A DNA stretch of 33,443 nt from Candidatus Cloacimonadota bacterium (GCA_022711455.1 JAKLEY010000004.1:1-33443); one strand, 5' to 3'. Shown: positions 7,252 to 15,866, counted from the first letter of the stretch. Program-made: numbers and translations. Notes: generated by a model not told the origin, from the letters alone.

Positions 7252-10077
7252 CTATTCGATCGGGAAGGCGTTTATGAATCCGTTCATGTGGAAGGTGGAA
7301 AGAAGAGCACCAATGATCACCACGATCACGATCACGAGCTTGAAATAGTCTTGTGCCTTTAGCATCGAGACCAGCTCATGGTTTTTGGAAAGATAGGCAG
7401 AAGCGGCATAAAACTCTTCGCCGATCAGAGTGTAATCGCAGGTGGTGATGAAGAACGGCACCTGTGTAACCGCATCGGTAGCAGCGATTTGGATTGCACC
7501 GGCCTGGTTTCCGGTCTCGGTGAGGAGCAGCGCTTCGGCATTGAAATAACCCATGTAAAACACGGTTGCAACCCTCTCCCGGATCGTGATTCCGTTCACA
7601 CCGGCGCAGAAGGGGAACTGGTTATCCGAAATGAAGAAGATATCGCTCTGGTCATAGGCGTCCGGGCGTCCGGCTTCGCTATACGCGCTCTGCACCATCT
7701 CCTGTGCCACCGGCATCACAAAATAGTCGCAATGCGGATTGATCAGACGGATATCGAATTCCGCGGTTTTCTTGGCGATCTGGTTCAGGATCATCATCGA
7801 GGCAATGGTGCAGACCTCACCCAGTGAACCCCAACCGGGAACGAACATCACGGGGCGTCCCATTTCGGTGGCACGTCCCACAGCGTTGTCGATCTCTTCC
7901 AGACCCGCGATGGGGCGGATGTAAACCTCTCTTTTACGTGTGATGATGATGGCATAAACTACCAAAACCATCAGCAGGATCGAAGCCAGGAGGGTGATCT
8001 TTTTACTGGAGTCAAACCACTCAGCTCTGGGATGCATGTATAGCTTGCCGTCTTTATTCTTATACGGTTCAGAGAGGGTCAGCATGGCTTTGCCATCGGT
8101 GACCAGCAGGCGGTAGGAATAGTTTTGTGAATTCTTCAGATACTCACGGACCATTATCTTACGCCATTCCTTCTCACTTTTGGCAGCCTGTGCCGCTTTG
8201 AAGGCAGGATGACTTTCGATAAAGGCAAGATCAGCTTTGGCCTGAGCCAGAGCCTGAGTGGTCTCTTCAGGAGTCTGGGCTCCCAGTTCAGCTGCCTTTT
8301 TTTCCAGAGCTGAGACCTCGTCCCGCAAATCTTTCAGCTGCTTGTTCCAGGCTTCACGGTAGATGGGAACGTTTAAGCCGGAGGAACCGTTGTCATCCGC
8401 GGCAACTGAGATCACGGGATTCATGGTGAAGCGGTCCGTGGCCTTGTCGTAGCCCTGAATGGTCTGGAAGCTTGTTTCCGGCAGCGGGATGGAATGGTCA
8501 TAGGTGCGCACGATGGCAGAGCTGCGAAGACCCTGCATATACATCGGGCTGGTGGCGGATTTGCTGTAGATATCAAAGAAAAGTTCGTTCAGGACCTGGC
8601 CGTTGTGCTCGATCTGATCACCGGCAAAGCGCTTGTTCTTTTTGTCATAGACGATGTGTTGACGGGTGAGATCAGTGCTGAAATCAGGCTCACCCTGCAC
8701 CCAGAGCGAGATCTCGATCTTGATGTCCTTGGTGTCCACCGCGTCTTTGGGCAGATTACAATTGATGATATGATCCACAAAGTGTTCGGTAACGGTGCCC
8801 AGTTCCTTGCCGGAACCGTCTTTGAGGTGAAAACGGATCTTCTTGATCTTGTAGGCTTCGTTTTTGGCAATATCATAATTCAGCCGCAACTTGGTCTTTT
8901 TGGCGTTCAGATAGAAGGCCTGGCTGACGTAGGGCACCGGTTTGCCCAAGGCGATCACGAGGTTGTCGCCCTTATCGTTGTCCTTGTCTTCGACCTTGTA
9001 TTTGGGCAGGCGTGGCAGTTCGGCAGAGGTGGCAAGACGGAAGCTGCGTCCCAGGGCAGCAGCCTGATATTGGCTGGAGTCCATGTAGGAGAGGACGGTC
9101 GTATAGTTTTCAAGGTCAGCCGGGAGGGTGATGCCCTCTGCAGCGCAATCGACTGTGTGGTAATAGACGGGGGCGACATAGTATTGCGGAAGCTGGAAGA
9201 GGGGCAGGGCGGAGCTTTGCCAGCTTGCGGTGTAGACCGAATCCGGCAGCTGGGCATTGGCTGCTTCTTCCTGTTTGAAGCTTTCCACCTGGCTTTTGGG
9301 CAAAAGCCAACCCATCCACATGGCAATATCTGAACCACTGGGAGGGGCTGTCCATTCAAAATTGAATTGATTCTTGTCTTTGATATATGAGCTGTAAAAC
9401 ACAGCTGTGGGCTCCGGACGATTGTCCACCGGGATCACTTTTTGGATATCTGCCGCGGGGAGGAAATTGCCTTTTTCATTCACGGCGATCACGCTGTAAT
9501 AATATGGAGTTCCGGCTTTGGGCAGGGCATAGACGGTGTCAAATTGATAGAGTTTATAACCGGCAAGGGTCTGATCAGCCAGTTTGATCATTTTGCTGCG
9601 GTTGAAGAGCTGGTTGTTCTTGATCACACCCAGCATGTTGTAGCTGCTCATCAGGCTTCCGACCACGTTTCCGGCCTGAGGCACGCGTTGATAGAAGGGG
9701 CTGTTTGCGGCTTGCTTCTTTTCTTTCTTAAGCTTGGTGGGGGCGGATTCAAATTCGATCAGAGGCTGGTCACCCCGGTCATAGTAATAGAGGTTTGGGC
9801 TCATCACCCCCATTTTGGGATCGACCTCTATGCTGGTGAGGAAAAAGAGGCTGTCCGGGTTGGCACCACGGTAGATGTTATATTGGATCACCCGATGAGT
9901 CTTGTCCAGCGGAGTCCATTTCAGGATCACTCCCGCGCCGTCATCATTGGGCATGTCGTAGGCACTGAAACCGGCAATTTTGCCTGCCGCGGAGGCGTTT
10001 CCGGTATCCGATGAGACCGATACCAGGATCATCACGCTGAGCAGTAACGCTCCCATGATCATATATGCTTTCTTCAT
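7252..10077 (-). CDS. large membrane protein, FN3-like repeats plus DUF6754-like C-terminal domain
   Basis: A 941-aa paralogue of the protein at 12666-15590. Residues 1-31 look like a signal peptide or anchor. FN3-like modules start with the pattern D-x-PND-x-G...L-x-W near residue 43 and a related DKDNDKGDNLVIAL near 375. A charged helical/coiled-coil stretch covers about 565-650. A transmembrane helix (ASILLMVLVVYAIIIT) lies near 692-712. It is followed by a conserved ~195-aa domain starting IRPIAGLEEIDNAVGRATEM and ending TTCDYTLIGEE..YAASAYL, then a last transmembrane helix near 912-932. I recall this domain as DUF6754, whose function is unknown. Topology suggests a long extracytoplasmic part and a cytoplasmic C-domain between the last two helices. 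AAGGGG precedes the ATG. Confidence 0.85.
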   Translation of the reverse strand: MKKAYMIMGALLLSVMILVSVSSDTGNASAAGKIAGFSAYDMPNDDGAGVILKWTPLDKTHRVIQYNIYRGANPDSLFFLTSIEVDPKMGVMSPNLYYYDRGDQPLIEFESAPTKLKKEKKQAANSPFYQRVPQAGNVVGSLMSSYNMLGVIKNNQLFNRSKMIKLADQTLAGYKLYQFDTVYALPKAGTPYYYSVIAVNEKGNFLPAADIQKVIPVDNRPEPTAVFYSSYIKDKNQFNFEWTAPPSGSDIAMWMGWLLPKSQVESFKQEEAANAQLPDSVYTASWQSSALPLFQLPQYYVAPVYYHTVDCAAEGITLPADLENYTTVLSYMDSSQYQAAALGRSFRLATSAELPRLPKYKVEDKDNDKGDNLVIALGKPVPYVSQAFYLNAKKTKLRLNYDIAKNEAYKIKKIRFHLKDGSGKELGTVTEHFVDHIINCNLPKDAVDTKDIKIEISLWVQGEPDFSTDLTRQHIVYDKKNKRFAGDQIEHNGQVLNELFFDIYSKSATSPMYMQGLRSSAIVRTYDHSIPLPETSFQTIQGYDKATDRFTMNPVISVAADDNGSSGLNVPIYREAWNKQLKDLRDEVSALEKKAAELGAQTPEETTQALAQAKADLAFIESHPAFKAAQAAKSEKEWRKIMVREYLKNSQNYSYRLLVTDGKAMLTLSEPYKNKDGKLYMHPRAEWFDSSKKITLLASILLMVLVVYAIIITRKREVYIRPIAGLEEIDNAVGRATEMGRPVMFVPGWGSLGEVCTIASMMILNQIAKKTAEFDIRLINPHCDYFVMPVAQEMVQSAYSEAGRPDAYDQSDIFFISDNQFPFCAGVNGITIRERVATVFYMGYFNAEALLLTETGNQAGAIQIAATDAVTQVPFFITTCDYTLIGEEFYAASAYLSKNHELVSMLKAQDYFKLVIVIVVIIGALLSTFHMNGFINAFPIE

Positions 10078-10153
10078 TTATATTCCCCTTCAAAAACGGG
10101 TATCTTCTACATTCCCTTTGATAAAAACTGCCCGCTTAGTTTTTTATAAAGCT

Positions 10154-10196
10154 GATTCCCGCGGAGCAAAGCCAAGGGTTCTGATCCGCGGAAATC
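10154..10196 (-). repeat. intercistronic hairpin in the minus-strand operon
   Basis: GATTCCCGCGGA (10154-10165) and TCCGCGGAAATC (10185-10196) pair at 11 of 12 positions around a 19-nt loop. It lies in the only sizeable gap (133 bp) inside the operon, between the 200-aa membrane protein gene and the 941-aa gene. It could set mRNA processing or stability so that the two large paralogues are made at different levels; that is inference. No T-tract follows in the direction of transcription. Confidence 0.5.
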
Positions 10197-10210
10197 GCTT
10201 CTGACGTTTG

Positions 10211-10813
10211 TTACTTTAGCAATCCCAGCACGTCGTTGACCAGGAACTGGATACGTCCGATCAACAGCGAGATACGAGCCATCACGGTGAGCCCGAAGGA
10301 GGCTCCGAATCCGATCATCATATACCACTTTCCAAAATCGACAAACTTGCCATAAACACCGGTGTGCGCTTTTGAGAAGAAGAAATAAAGCAGCACGGCG
10401 ATAGTGCCGATGAAGATCAGGAAAAGGTTGAAGGTTTCGATCGGAACCATGGCCTGACGCATCTGCACCAGGATCGTGGCATGAATACCCATGGGCACGG
10501 AGGCACCCACAGCCATCATCGAGAAGGCTATCGGATAGCGGGAAAGCCAGCCCAGCTTACGGCTGAAACGCAGCAGATAGAGCATACCCAGGATAGCCGG
10601 GAAGATCAGGACCCACTGGTGTTTGAGGATGATGGGTTGATAAACGTAAGGGATAAAGACCCGGGTGTAAGTAAGCACCAGGCCATAACCCAAAGAAATT
10701 CCCACCAGCAGCTGTTCAGCCATCTGATAGAAAGGATTATCCTTGTAAAGGAAGGAGAATATGCACAGGGTGAAAAAAGCACCCACCAGATTTGACATCA
10801 TTTCAAAAGACAT
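10211..10813 (-). CDS. polytopic membrane protein of the DUF6754-type module
   Basis: A 200-aa protein of unknown family with about six hydrophobic helices (near residues 8-24, 31-52, 67-83, 93-113, 126-146 and 165-185). Helix 2 contains the small-residue run LLVGISLGYGL, and the last helix has GFGASFGLTV, both suited to tight helix packing. No signal peptide or enzymatic motif is visible. GGAGG five bases before the ATG gives a clear start, and the gap to the gene upstream is 10 nt, so translation is probably coupled. Likely an inner-membrane subunit of a complex with its neighbours; no function can be assigned. Confidence 0.8.
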   Translation of the reverse strand: MSFEMMSNLVGAFFTLCIFSFLYKDNPFYQMAEQLLVGISLGYGLVLTYTRVFIPYVYQPIILKHQWVLIFPAILGMLYLLRFSRKLGWLSRYPIAFSMMAVGASVPMGIHATILVQMRQAMVPIETFNLFLIFIGTIAVLLYFFFSKAHTGVYGKFVDFGKWYMMIGFGASFGLTVMARISLLIGRIQFLVNDVLGLLK

Positions 10814-10823
10814 TATTTCCTCC

Positions 10824-12020
10824 CTATTTCACTTTGGCCTGTTTGGCTTTTTGGATGAAGTAACCGACGTTCCCGAGCACGATGAACAGAATGATCATGA
10901 TATGCGCCACGCTCTGGGCGTTCATTCCGATTCTTGCCACCTTGAACTTATAAGGGATATCCCGGCTCATTTTCTTGAGATCAAGGTAGGTGAGTTCACC
11001 CATGGCTTTGCGCTGTTCGGGACTGATGGCGTTGATATCGACCACGATCTTGTCCGCTTCCGGTTTGCCCAGCCCCTGCAGGAGACTCATTTGCTCCGGA
11101 TATTTGGAAACGAAGGCACTAAAATCCTCTTTGGTGAATTCCGCCTTGGTCTGAGTGGTGATATTGATCAGCTTTTTGGTGGATTCATCCTGCAGGATCT
11201 CACGTCCGAAGGGGCGTCCGGCCAATAGTTTCTTGCCGGTCTCGTCGGTCTTGATCCGGTAGTCGATAGCAGGATCACGATAGCCGGCAAAGACATCCAC
11301 CAGCTTCTCGTATTCCGCCGCGCCCTTGAGCCCTGCCAGCATACCGATCATCTGACCAGACTGCAGGTAGGGATACTGGTCGGCAGCCATCACAGCAGTA
11401 ACGCCAACAGCCACATTCAAGCCGAATTTGGGACGCGCGTAGGTGATCCAGGTCATACCCGCTGTGCTTCCGGAGAATTCGACCACGAGGTTAAGCTCGT
11501 TGTAGTTGGTGATGCCTTTCATGATCTCGAGGTTCTCGAGCTTGCGTCCTTCCGCGTCCGTATTCATCGTGTTGGCAATGTTATCACCCATACCGATGAC
11601 CATGGCGAAGGCCTGAGGTTTGTAACCGAAGTTACAATAGTCCACGCCGCTCTTGATATCGGGGAATTCTTCCTTCACGTTGTTGATCGCGTAGTCGATG
11701 ATCGGGGCACCGGAGGGGCTCCAGGTGAGAGTGAAGACCTTGACGTTACGTTCAAAGCAATGTCTTAAGATCGCCACTTCCATGGGATAGAGCTCCGGCA
11801 TGGTGGAAGCATCGTGATAGAAGCTGAGCAGCACTGCCCGGTCTTCACGGCCCGCAAAGGAATCTATCATCTGATAAAGATTCTCGGTGGATGGCGTGGT
11901 CACGTTATCCGAATTGTAGGGAACCATCAACGGAATGATGATCGCAAGGGCAACGACGATATAGATGTAGCGCCGGTCCAGCCTTTGGATACGTTCAAAG
12001 AAACTCATTTTTTCTGCCAT
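10824..12020 (-). CDS. bitopic membrane protein with large extracytoplasmic domain, unknown function
   Basis: About 398 aa. One transmembrane helix lies near residues 18-35 (YIYIVVALAIIIPLMVP) and one near the C-terminus (HIMIILFIVLGNVGYFI). The ~330 residues between have alternating alpha/beta segments (RAVLLSFYHD, VKVFTLTWSPSG, AFAMVIGMGDNI) suggesting a Rossmann-like fold, and a striking run YLQSGQMIGMLAGLKGAAEY. I recognise no named family. A TTG at 12026 is possible, but GGAGGTGA sits only 3 nt before it and a proper 6 nt before the ATG at 12020, so I chose the ATG. That Shine-Dalgarno sequence encodes the Gly-Gly-Gly end of the gene upstream, so the genes are tightly coupled. Confidence 0.82.
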   Translation of the reverse strand: MAEKMSFFERIQRLDRRYIYIVVALAIIIPLMVPYNSDNVTTPSTENLYQMIDSFAGREDRAVLLSFYHDASTMPELYPMEVAILRHCFERNVKVFTLTWSPSGAPIIDYAINNVKEEFPDIKSGVDYCNFGYKPQAFAMVIGMGDNIANTMNTDAEGRKLENLEIMKGITNYNELNLVVEFSGSTAGMTWITYARPKFGLNVAVGVTAVMAADQYPYLQSGQMIGMLAGLKGAAEYEKLVDVFAGYRDPAIDYRIKTDETGKKLLAGRPFGREILQDESTKKLINITTQTKAEFTKEDFSAFVSKYPEQMSLLQGLGKPEADKIVVDINAISPEQRKAMGELTYLDLKKMSRDIPYKFKVARIGMNAQSVAHIMIILFIVLGNVGYFIQKAKQAKVK

Positions 12021-12022
12021 GA

Positions 12023-12652
12023 TCAATCACCTCCACCCAGATAAGAGCGTTCAATGCCAAGCAGGATCTTCAGCGAGGTTGCCACGGAACCCAGACCGAC
12101 ACCCAGCATGATCCCGCGTTTGGAAGCGAGGTTGGGAACGTCCAGGATCCATTGGGAGATGGTGGGCAGGTGTTTGGATATCTTCATTCCCAGCGGCACC
12201 TGAGCCAGCATCACCACGATGGCTGCAACTAAGAGCACGGTTGCTTCCGGGCTTCTGGCACGGAAGGCTTTATAGGCAGCAGAGGCCATATAGAAAGCCA
12301 GCAGTGAGAACATAGTGGCGCTCATCGGCATCTGCATGTTTTCAAACATCCACATGAATACGCCGCCTTTTTGGGTTCCACCAATAAAACCGGCAAGGGC
12401 CGTGATGATAAAACCGGCAAAGAAGAAATAGCTGTATTGCCATTTGGGCGCTCTGCGTTTGATCTTGTTGGAATGCATCATAGAAAGGCTCATCACACCC
12501 AGCAGCATGGCAAAGGGCGCGGAGGCATAGGACCAGGGCAGGTAGAACTTGTTATAAAAGACTTCCTGCAACAGATAGTGCGGACTGAATGCCCAAAGCA
12601 CCCAGATGATTCCGCCGACGATCACTATAAGGAGTGGTATTGTTTTCTTCAT
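12023..12652 (-). CDS. polytopic membrane protein of the DUF6754-type module
   Basis: A 209-aa protein of unknown family with about six hydrophobic segments (near residues 5-22, 41-60, 73-92, 110-130, 137-157 and 180-198). A basic cluster NKIKRRAPK after the second segment suggests a cytoplasmic loop. It ends in LGGGD, where the codons double as the ribosome-binding site of the next gene. It starts 13 nt after the 974-aa protein gene ends. Two different six-helix proteins (this and 10211-10813) flank the bitopic protein gene, which looks like a multi-subunit membrane complex. No catalytic motif seen. Confidence 0.8.
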   Translation of the reverse strand: MKKTIPLLIVIVGGIIWVLWAFSPHYLLQEVFYNKFYLPWSYASAPFAMLLGVMSLSMMHSNKIKRRAPKWQYSYFFFAGFIITALAGFIGGTQKGGVFMWMFENMQMPMSATMFSLLAFYMASAAYKAFRARSPEATVLLVAAIVVMLAQVPLGMKISKHLPTISQWILDVPNLASKRGIMLGVGLGSVATSLKILLGIERSYLGGGD

Positions 12653-12665
12653 TAAAAATACCTCT

Positions 12666-15590
12666 TTATTTTAACGGCAATAGCAGGGTTAATCCAGTAA
12701 TCTGGAAGGTTGAAAGGATAGCCCCCACGATCACTACGCTGAGGATCACAAACTTGAAGTAATCCTGAGCTTTGAGCGTTCCGAGGAGCATGGGTTCGCG
12801 ATTCAGGTAGGCGGAAGCGGCATAGAGCTCTTCTCCGATCAGAGTGTAATCGCAAGTGGTGATAAAGAAGGGGATCTGGGTGATGGCATCGGTTCCGGCT
12901 ATCTGCACGGCTCCGACTGCGTTTCCGGTCTCTGTCATCAGCAAGGCTTCCGCGGCAAAGAATCCCATAAAGAAGTTCGTCGCCATCCGTTCACGGATCA
13001 TGATCCCGTTCACACCTGCCACATAAGCAAACTGTACGTTGGTGAGGTAAAACACGGAATTCTTGTCATAAGTATCCGGACGCCCCACGGAATAGTGCGC
13101 TTCCCGCACGATCTCCTGAGCGATGGGCATGATAATATAGTCATAGCAGGGCACGATCAGCTTGGTGTCATACTCTGCTGCCTTCTTTGCAACCAGCCCC
13201 AGGATTCCCATGGAGGCCAGAGTCGCAACGTCGGACAGACCACCGTTACCCATGCAATACAGCATCGGACGCCCCATTTCAGTGGCGCGGCCAATGGCGT
13301 TGTCGATCTCGGAAAGTCCTGCGATCGGACGAATATAAAGGTCTTTTCCGCGTTTGGCAAGGTTCACGAAAATGATCACCGAAAGACCAAAGAGCAGGGT
13401 GGCAAAGAGAGTCACGAACTTGTTGCGGTCAAACCAGTTGGACACCGGTTTGGTCAGGACGGGCTTGCCGTCTTTATCCAGCAGCATATCGCTTTCCACA
13501 AACATACCCTTACCGTCAGTCTTAACCACCTGATAGCCCTGATAACGGCTGTAATCCTCACGCAATCCGGCAATATAGCGCATCCGTCCATTCTTGGATT
13601 TGATCGCGTTTGCTTTCTTGAGCTCAGGATTGGAGGTGAGAGAGGCCAGCTTGCCTTTCAGGGATTTGAGTTGATCGGTCATCTTGGCAAGCTGGGGAGG
13701 GGCGGGATTGAGGGCGGACATCGTTGCCAGATTGGCTTCCAATTCCTTGATCTGGGTGCCCAGCTTGGTGCTTTGTTCTTTCACCAATTGCAGAGCGGGA
13801 CCGGGGAAGAGCCTGGTTTGAACCGAAGTTTCGTTTTTGGCGTCATAAGTGACGTCGATTCCGGCATCCACCAGACTGTAGTTTCCGGTGTTCTCTCCGG
13901 GCTTGATCTTGCGGGCAAAGCGAGTGGGCTTCTCCGCGTTGTACATTATGGAGATCAGAGAGTCTCCGGACGCGTAGCTGAAGCCGTAAACAGGCTTCTG
14001 CAGCACGGTCGGATAGGCCACGGTGACATCCAGATTGTTATCAAAAGAGGTGTTTTTCTTCACCAGGATCATGGTATCGGATGCCATGCCTCTGCGATAG
14101 ACCACATTGGACAGGGTGGAAACCTCGTATCCGTTGCGATACAGTTCCTTACCCGGCATCAGGGTCATCATCTTCTTGTCCCAGAGCAGGTCTTGTTCGA
14201 GCACATAATCGTTCTTGGGACTATCGGTATCCATGGTGATCCTGACCCGGAAACCCTTGGCATAGTCATATCCGGCAGGAACTTTGAGCATGATCGAATT
14301 GTCCTGATAATACTCTTTGACCTTGGCAAAGGCATTGCTTTCGCCGGCCTTGAAGAATTCAAAATAGATGTTTTTGACTTTCTGAGTCTCGGCCTTATTG
14401 AGCTGATAGTTGATCTTCAGCTTGGTGTTGTCTTTATTCTGTGAGCTGGTCTTGGTCACAAAAACAATAGGCTTGTCCCAGAGGACGGTGAGGCGGTCAC
14501 CCTTGTCGTTGGGCTTGTCTTCCACGATAAAATTGGGTTTGGGCGGCAATTGCGCGCTTTGCAGCAAGCGGGGGGTGGACAGAGCAGAATATGAGCTCAT
14601 CCCCTGGCTGTCGATCAGTTGCAGACAGAACCGCGCGTTCTTCATCTGCGCGGCTTGAGCGGCATCGACAGGGAGGCTGGTATAGTTCTTGAGCAAAAGA
14701 TAACCCTGTGAGACTCCACCCGCTGCGATCGGAGTGGCAATATTTTCCACTGCTGTGGGGAGCTTGCGGACCCTCAGCCAGGTGCTGTCTGAAACACCGC
14801 TCACCAGCAGGATCTGATATTGCTGCAGGTCATCTTTGTAAAGCGGATATTCCCATTCAAAACGCAGCTCGTTCTTATCTTCCAAAAGCACGCTGTAAAG
14901 AGCGTTGGCAGGATCCGGAGCATCCGGAACGGGGCTGCCCTCGGCAACTTTAGCAAAGTTTTGGAACTGGTTGCGTTCATTCACTGCCAGGACAGTATAA
15001 TAGTATTTCTGGCCGGGTTTGAGGAAGGCCAGGATAGTCTGGCGGTTCATCTTCATTCCGGCATAGGCGGTGCTGTCCGCGGAATCAGCCGAGTAGACCT
15101 CTTTCGAGCTGTAATAGAGATGGTTTTTCTCGATCACGGAAAGCAGATCATAGCTCTTTCCCAGCTCAGCCAGCAGCTTCACGTCCCGGGGGATCTTGCG
15201 AAAGAGAGGGCTGTTTGAAGGCTGCTGCTTTTCCCGTTTCAGTTTGCCGGGAGAATTGACATCCAGGAATTCACTTCCGGAATTGTCATAGTAATACATC
15301 TTATCCGAGGCAACCCCACTCTTGGGATTCACCTGGATCGACTCCAGGAAAAACATCTGATCAGGCGAAACGCCCCGATACACACGATATTCAATGATTC
15401 TTTTGTCCCGTTCCAAAGGCTTCCAACTCAGCATCAAGCCGGAACCATCATCGGATGGCACATCTTCAACCTTAAAATCTTGAACCACATAATCATCCCG
15501 CTGCGCTTGCTTCTGCGCTATGACCACGCTGACCAGCGCGATCAAAACCAACAGCAAAACCGGGATCAGGCGACGTTTGTCCAACCTCAT
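12666..15590 (-). CDS. large membrane protein, FN3-like repeats plus DUF6754-like C-terminal domain
   Basis: First gene of the operon; 974 aa and paralogous over its whole length to the 941-aa protein. An N-terminal hydrophobic anchor (VLLLVLIALVSVVIA) comes first, then FN3-like modules marked DVPSDDGSGLMLSWKPL (near residue 43) and DKPNDKGDRLTVLW (near 360). A helical, probably coiled-coil region spans about 600-665, with a transmembrane helix near 722-745. The conserved DUF6754-like domain begins IRPIAGLSEIDNAIGRATEM near 752 and ends TTCDYTLIGEELYAASAYL, with a final transmembrane helix after it. AGGAG seven bases before the ATG supports the start. Upstream on the minus strand a TTGACA lies at 15668-15663, but I see no -10 box at normal spacing, so the promoter is unproven. 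Confidence 0.87.
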   Translation of the reverse strand: MRLDKRRLIPVLLLVLIALVSVVIAQKQAQRDDYVVQDFKVEDVPSDDGSGLMLSWKPLERDKRIIEYRVYRGVSPDQMFFLESIQVNPKSGVASDKMYYYDNSGSEFLDVNSPGKLKREKQQPSNSPLFRKIPRDVKLLAELGKSYDLLSVIEKNHLYYSSKEVYSADSADSTAYAGMKMNRQTILAFLKPGQKYYYTVLAVNERNQFQNFAKVAEGSPVPDAPDPANALYSVLLEDKNELRFEWEYPLYKDDLQQYQILLVSGVSDSTWLRVRKLPTAVENIATPIAAGGVSQGYLLLKNYTSLPVDAAQAAQMKNARFCLQLIDSQGMSSYSALSTPRLLQSAQLPPKPNFIVEDKPNDKGDRLTVLWDKPIVFVTKTSSQNKDNTKLKINYQLNKAETQKVKNIYFEFFKAGESNAFAKVKEYYQDNSIMLKVPAGYDYAKGFRVRITMDTDSPKNDYVLEQDLLWDKKMMTLMPGKELYRNGYEVSTLSNVVYRRGMASDTMILVKKNTSFDNNLDVTVAYPTVLQKPVYGFSYASGDSLISIMYNAEKPTRFARKIKPGENTGNYSLVDAGIDVTYDAKNETSVQTRLFPGPALQLVKEQSTKLGTQIKELEANLATMSALNPAPPQLAKMTDQLKSLKGKLASLTSNPELKKANAIKSKNGRMRYIAGLREDYSRYQGYQVVKTDGKGMFVESDMLLDKDGKPVLTKPVSNWFDRNKFVTLFATLLFGLSVIIFVNLAKRGKDLYIRPIAGLSEIDNAIGRATEMGRPMLYCMGNGGLSDVATLASMGILGLVAKKAAEYDTKLIVPCYDYIIMPIAQEIVREAHYSVGRPDTYDKNSVFYLTNVQFAYVAGVNGIMIRERMATNFFMGFFAAEALLMTETGNAVGAVQIAGTDAITQIPFFITTCDYTLIGEELYAASAYLNREPMLLGTLKAQDYFKFVILSVVIVGAILSTFQITGLTLLLPLK

Positions 15591-15680
15591 AGGCGGTCTC
15601 CTATACTATTCTTATTTCGAGAATTTTCTACTGTTTATCATCGCCTCTCAAACGTGGATTTATGTCAATCACTTTTTTTG

Positions 15681-15738
15681 GAGTGACGAGTGACAAGTAA
15701 CGAGTGACGGGTCTCTCGTCACTCGTCACTTGTCACTT
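15681..15738 (+). repeat. heptamer array with facing inverted array
   Basis: Four direct units GAGTGAC, GAGTGAC, AAGTAAC, GAGTGAC (15681-15708), a 9-nt spacer, then three inverted units GTCACTC, GTCACTT, GTCACTT (15718-15738). The arms form a hairpin of about 21 bp with one mismatch. It lies just upstream of the start region of the minus-strand operon and could act as an upstream boundary or terminator-like structure. Same design as 18343-18428 and 31376-31528, with a different unit. Confidence 0.8.
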
Positions 15739-15742
15739 AGTG

Positions 15743-15863
15743 TTCCTGCCGGTCATTCCCCTGTCTGACCGCTATCATACCGCTTGCTGACCGCTTTCAA
15801 ACCGCTTCGGGAGCGTTATGCCAGCGTTATGCAAGGGATATGCCAGGTATATGACAGCTTGAT
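15743..15863 (+). repeat. degenerate array with 11-nt period
   Basis: About eleven consecutive 11-mers, clearest from 15765: CTGACCGCTAT, CATACCGCTTG, CTGACCGCTTT, CAAACCGCTTC, GGGAGCGTTAT, GCCAGCGTTAT, GCAAGGGATAT, GCCAGGTATAT. Two neighbouring 22-mers (15765-15786 and 15787-15808) match at 19 of 22 positions. The unit drifts along the array, as in the array at 4948-5046. Confidence 0.65.
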
Positions 15864-15866
15864 CAT

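Noticed and set aside
13095-14444. 449-codon plus-strand open frame opposite the 974-aa gene
   Set aside because: It has no signal or family motif and lies wholly antisense to a gene with clear domains, ribosome-binding site and paralogue; it is a shadow frame. The same holds for 8494-9333 plus and 20214-21464 minus.
15591-15680. Rex operator upstream of the minus-strand operon
   Set aside because: I looked for a TTGTGAA-N-TTCACAA-like palindrome and saw only a weak ATTCT/AGAAT pair, so autoregulation by Rex is not supported.
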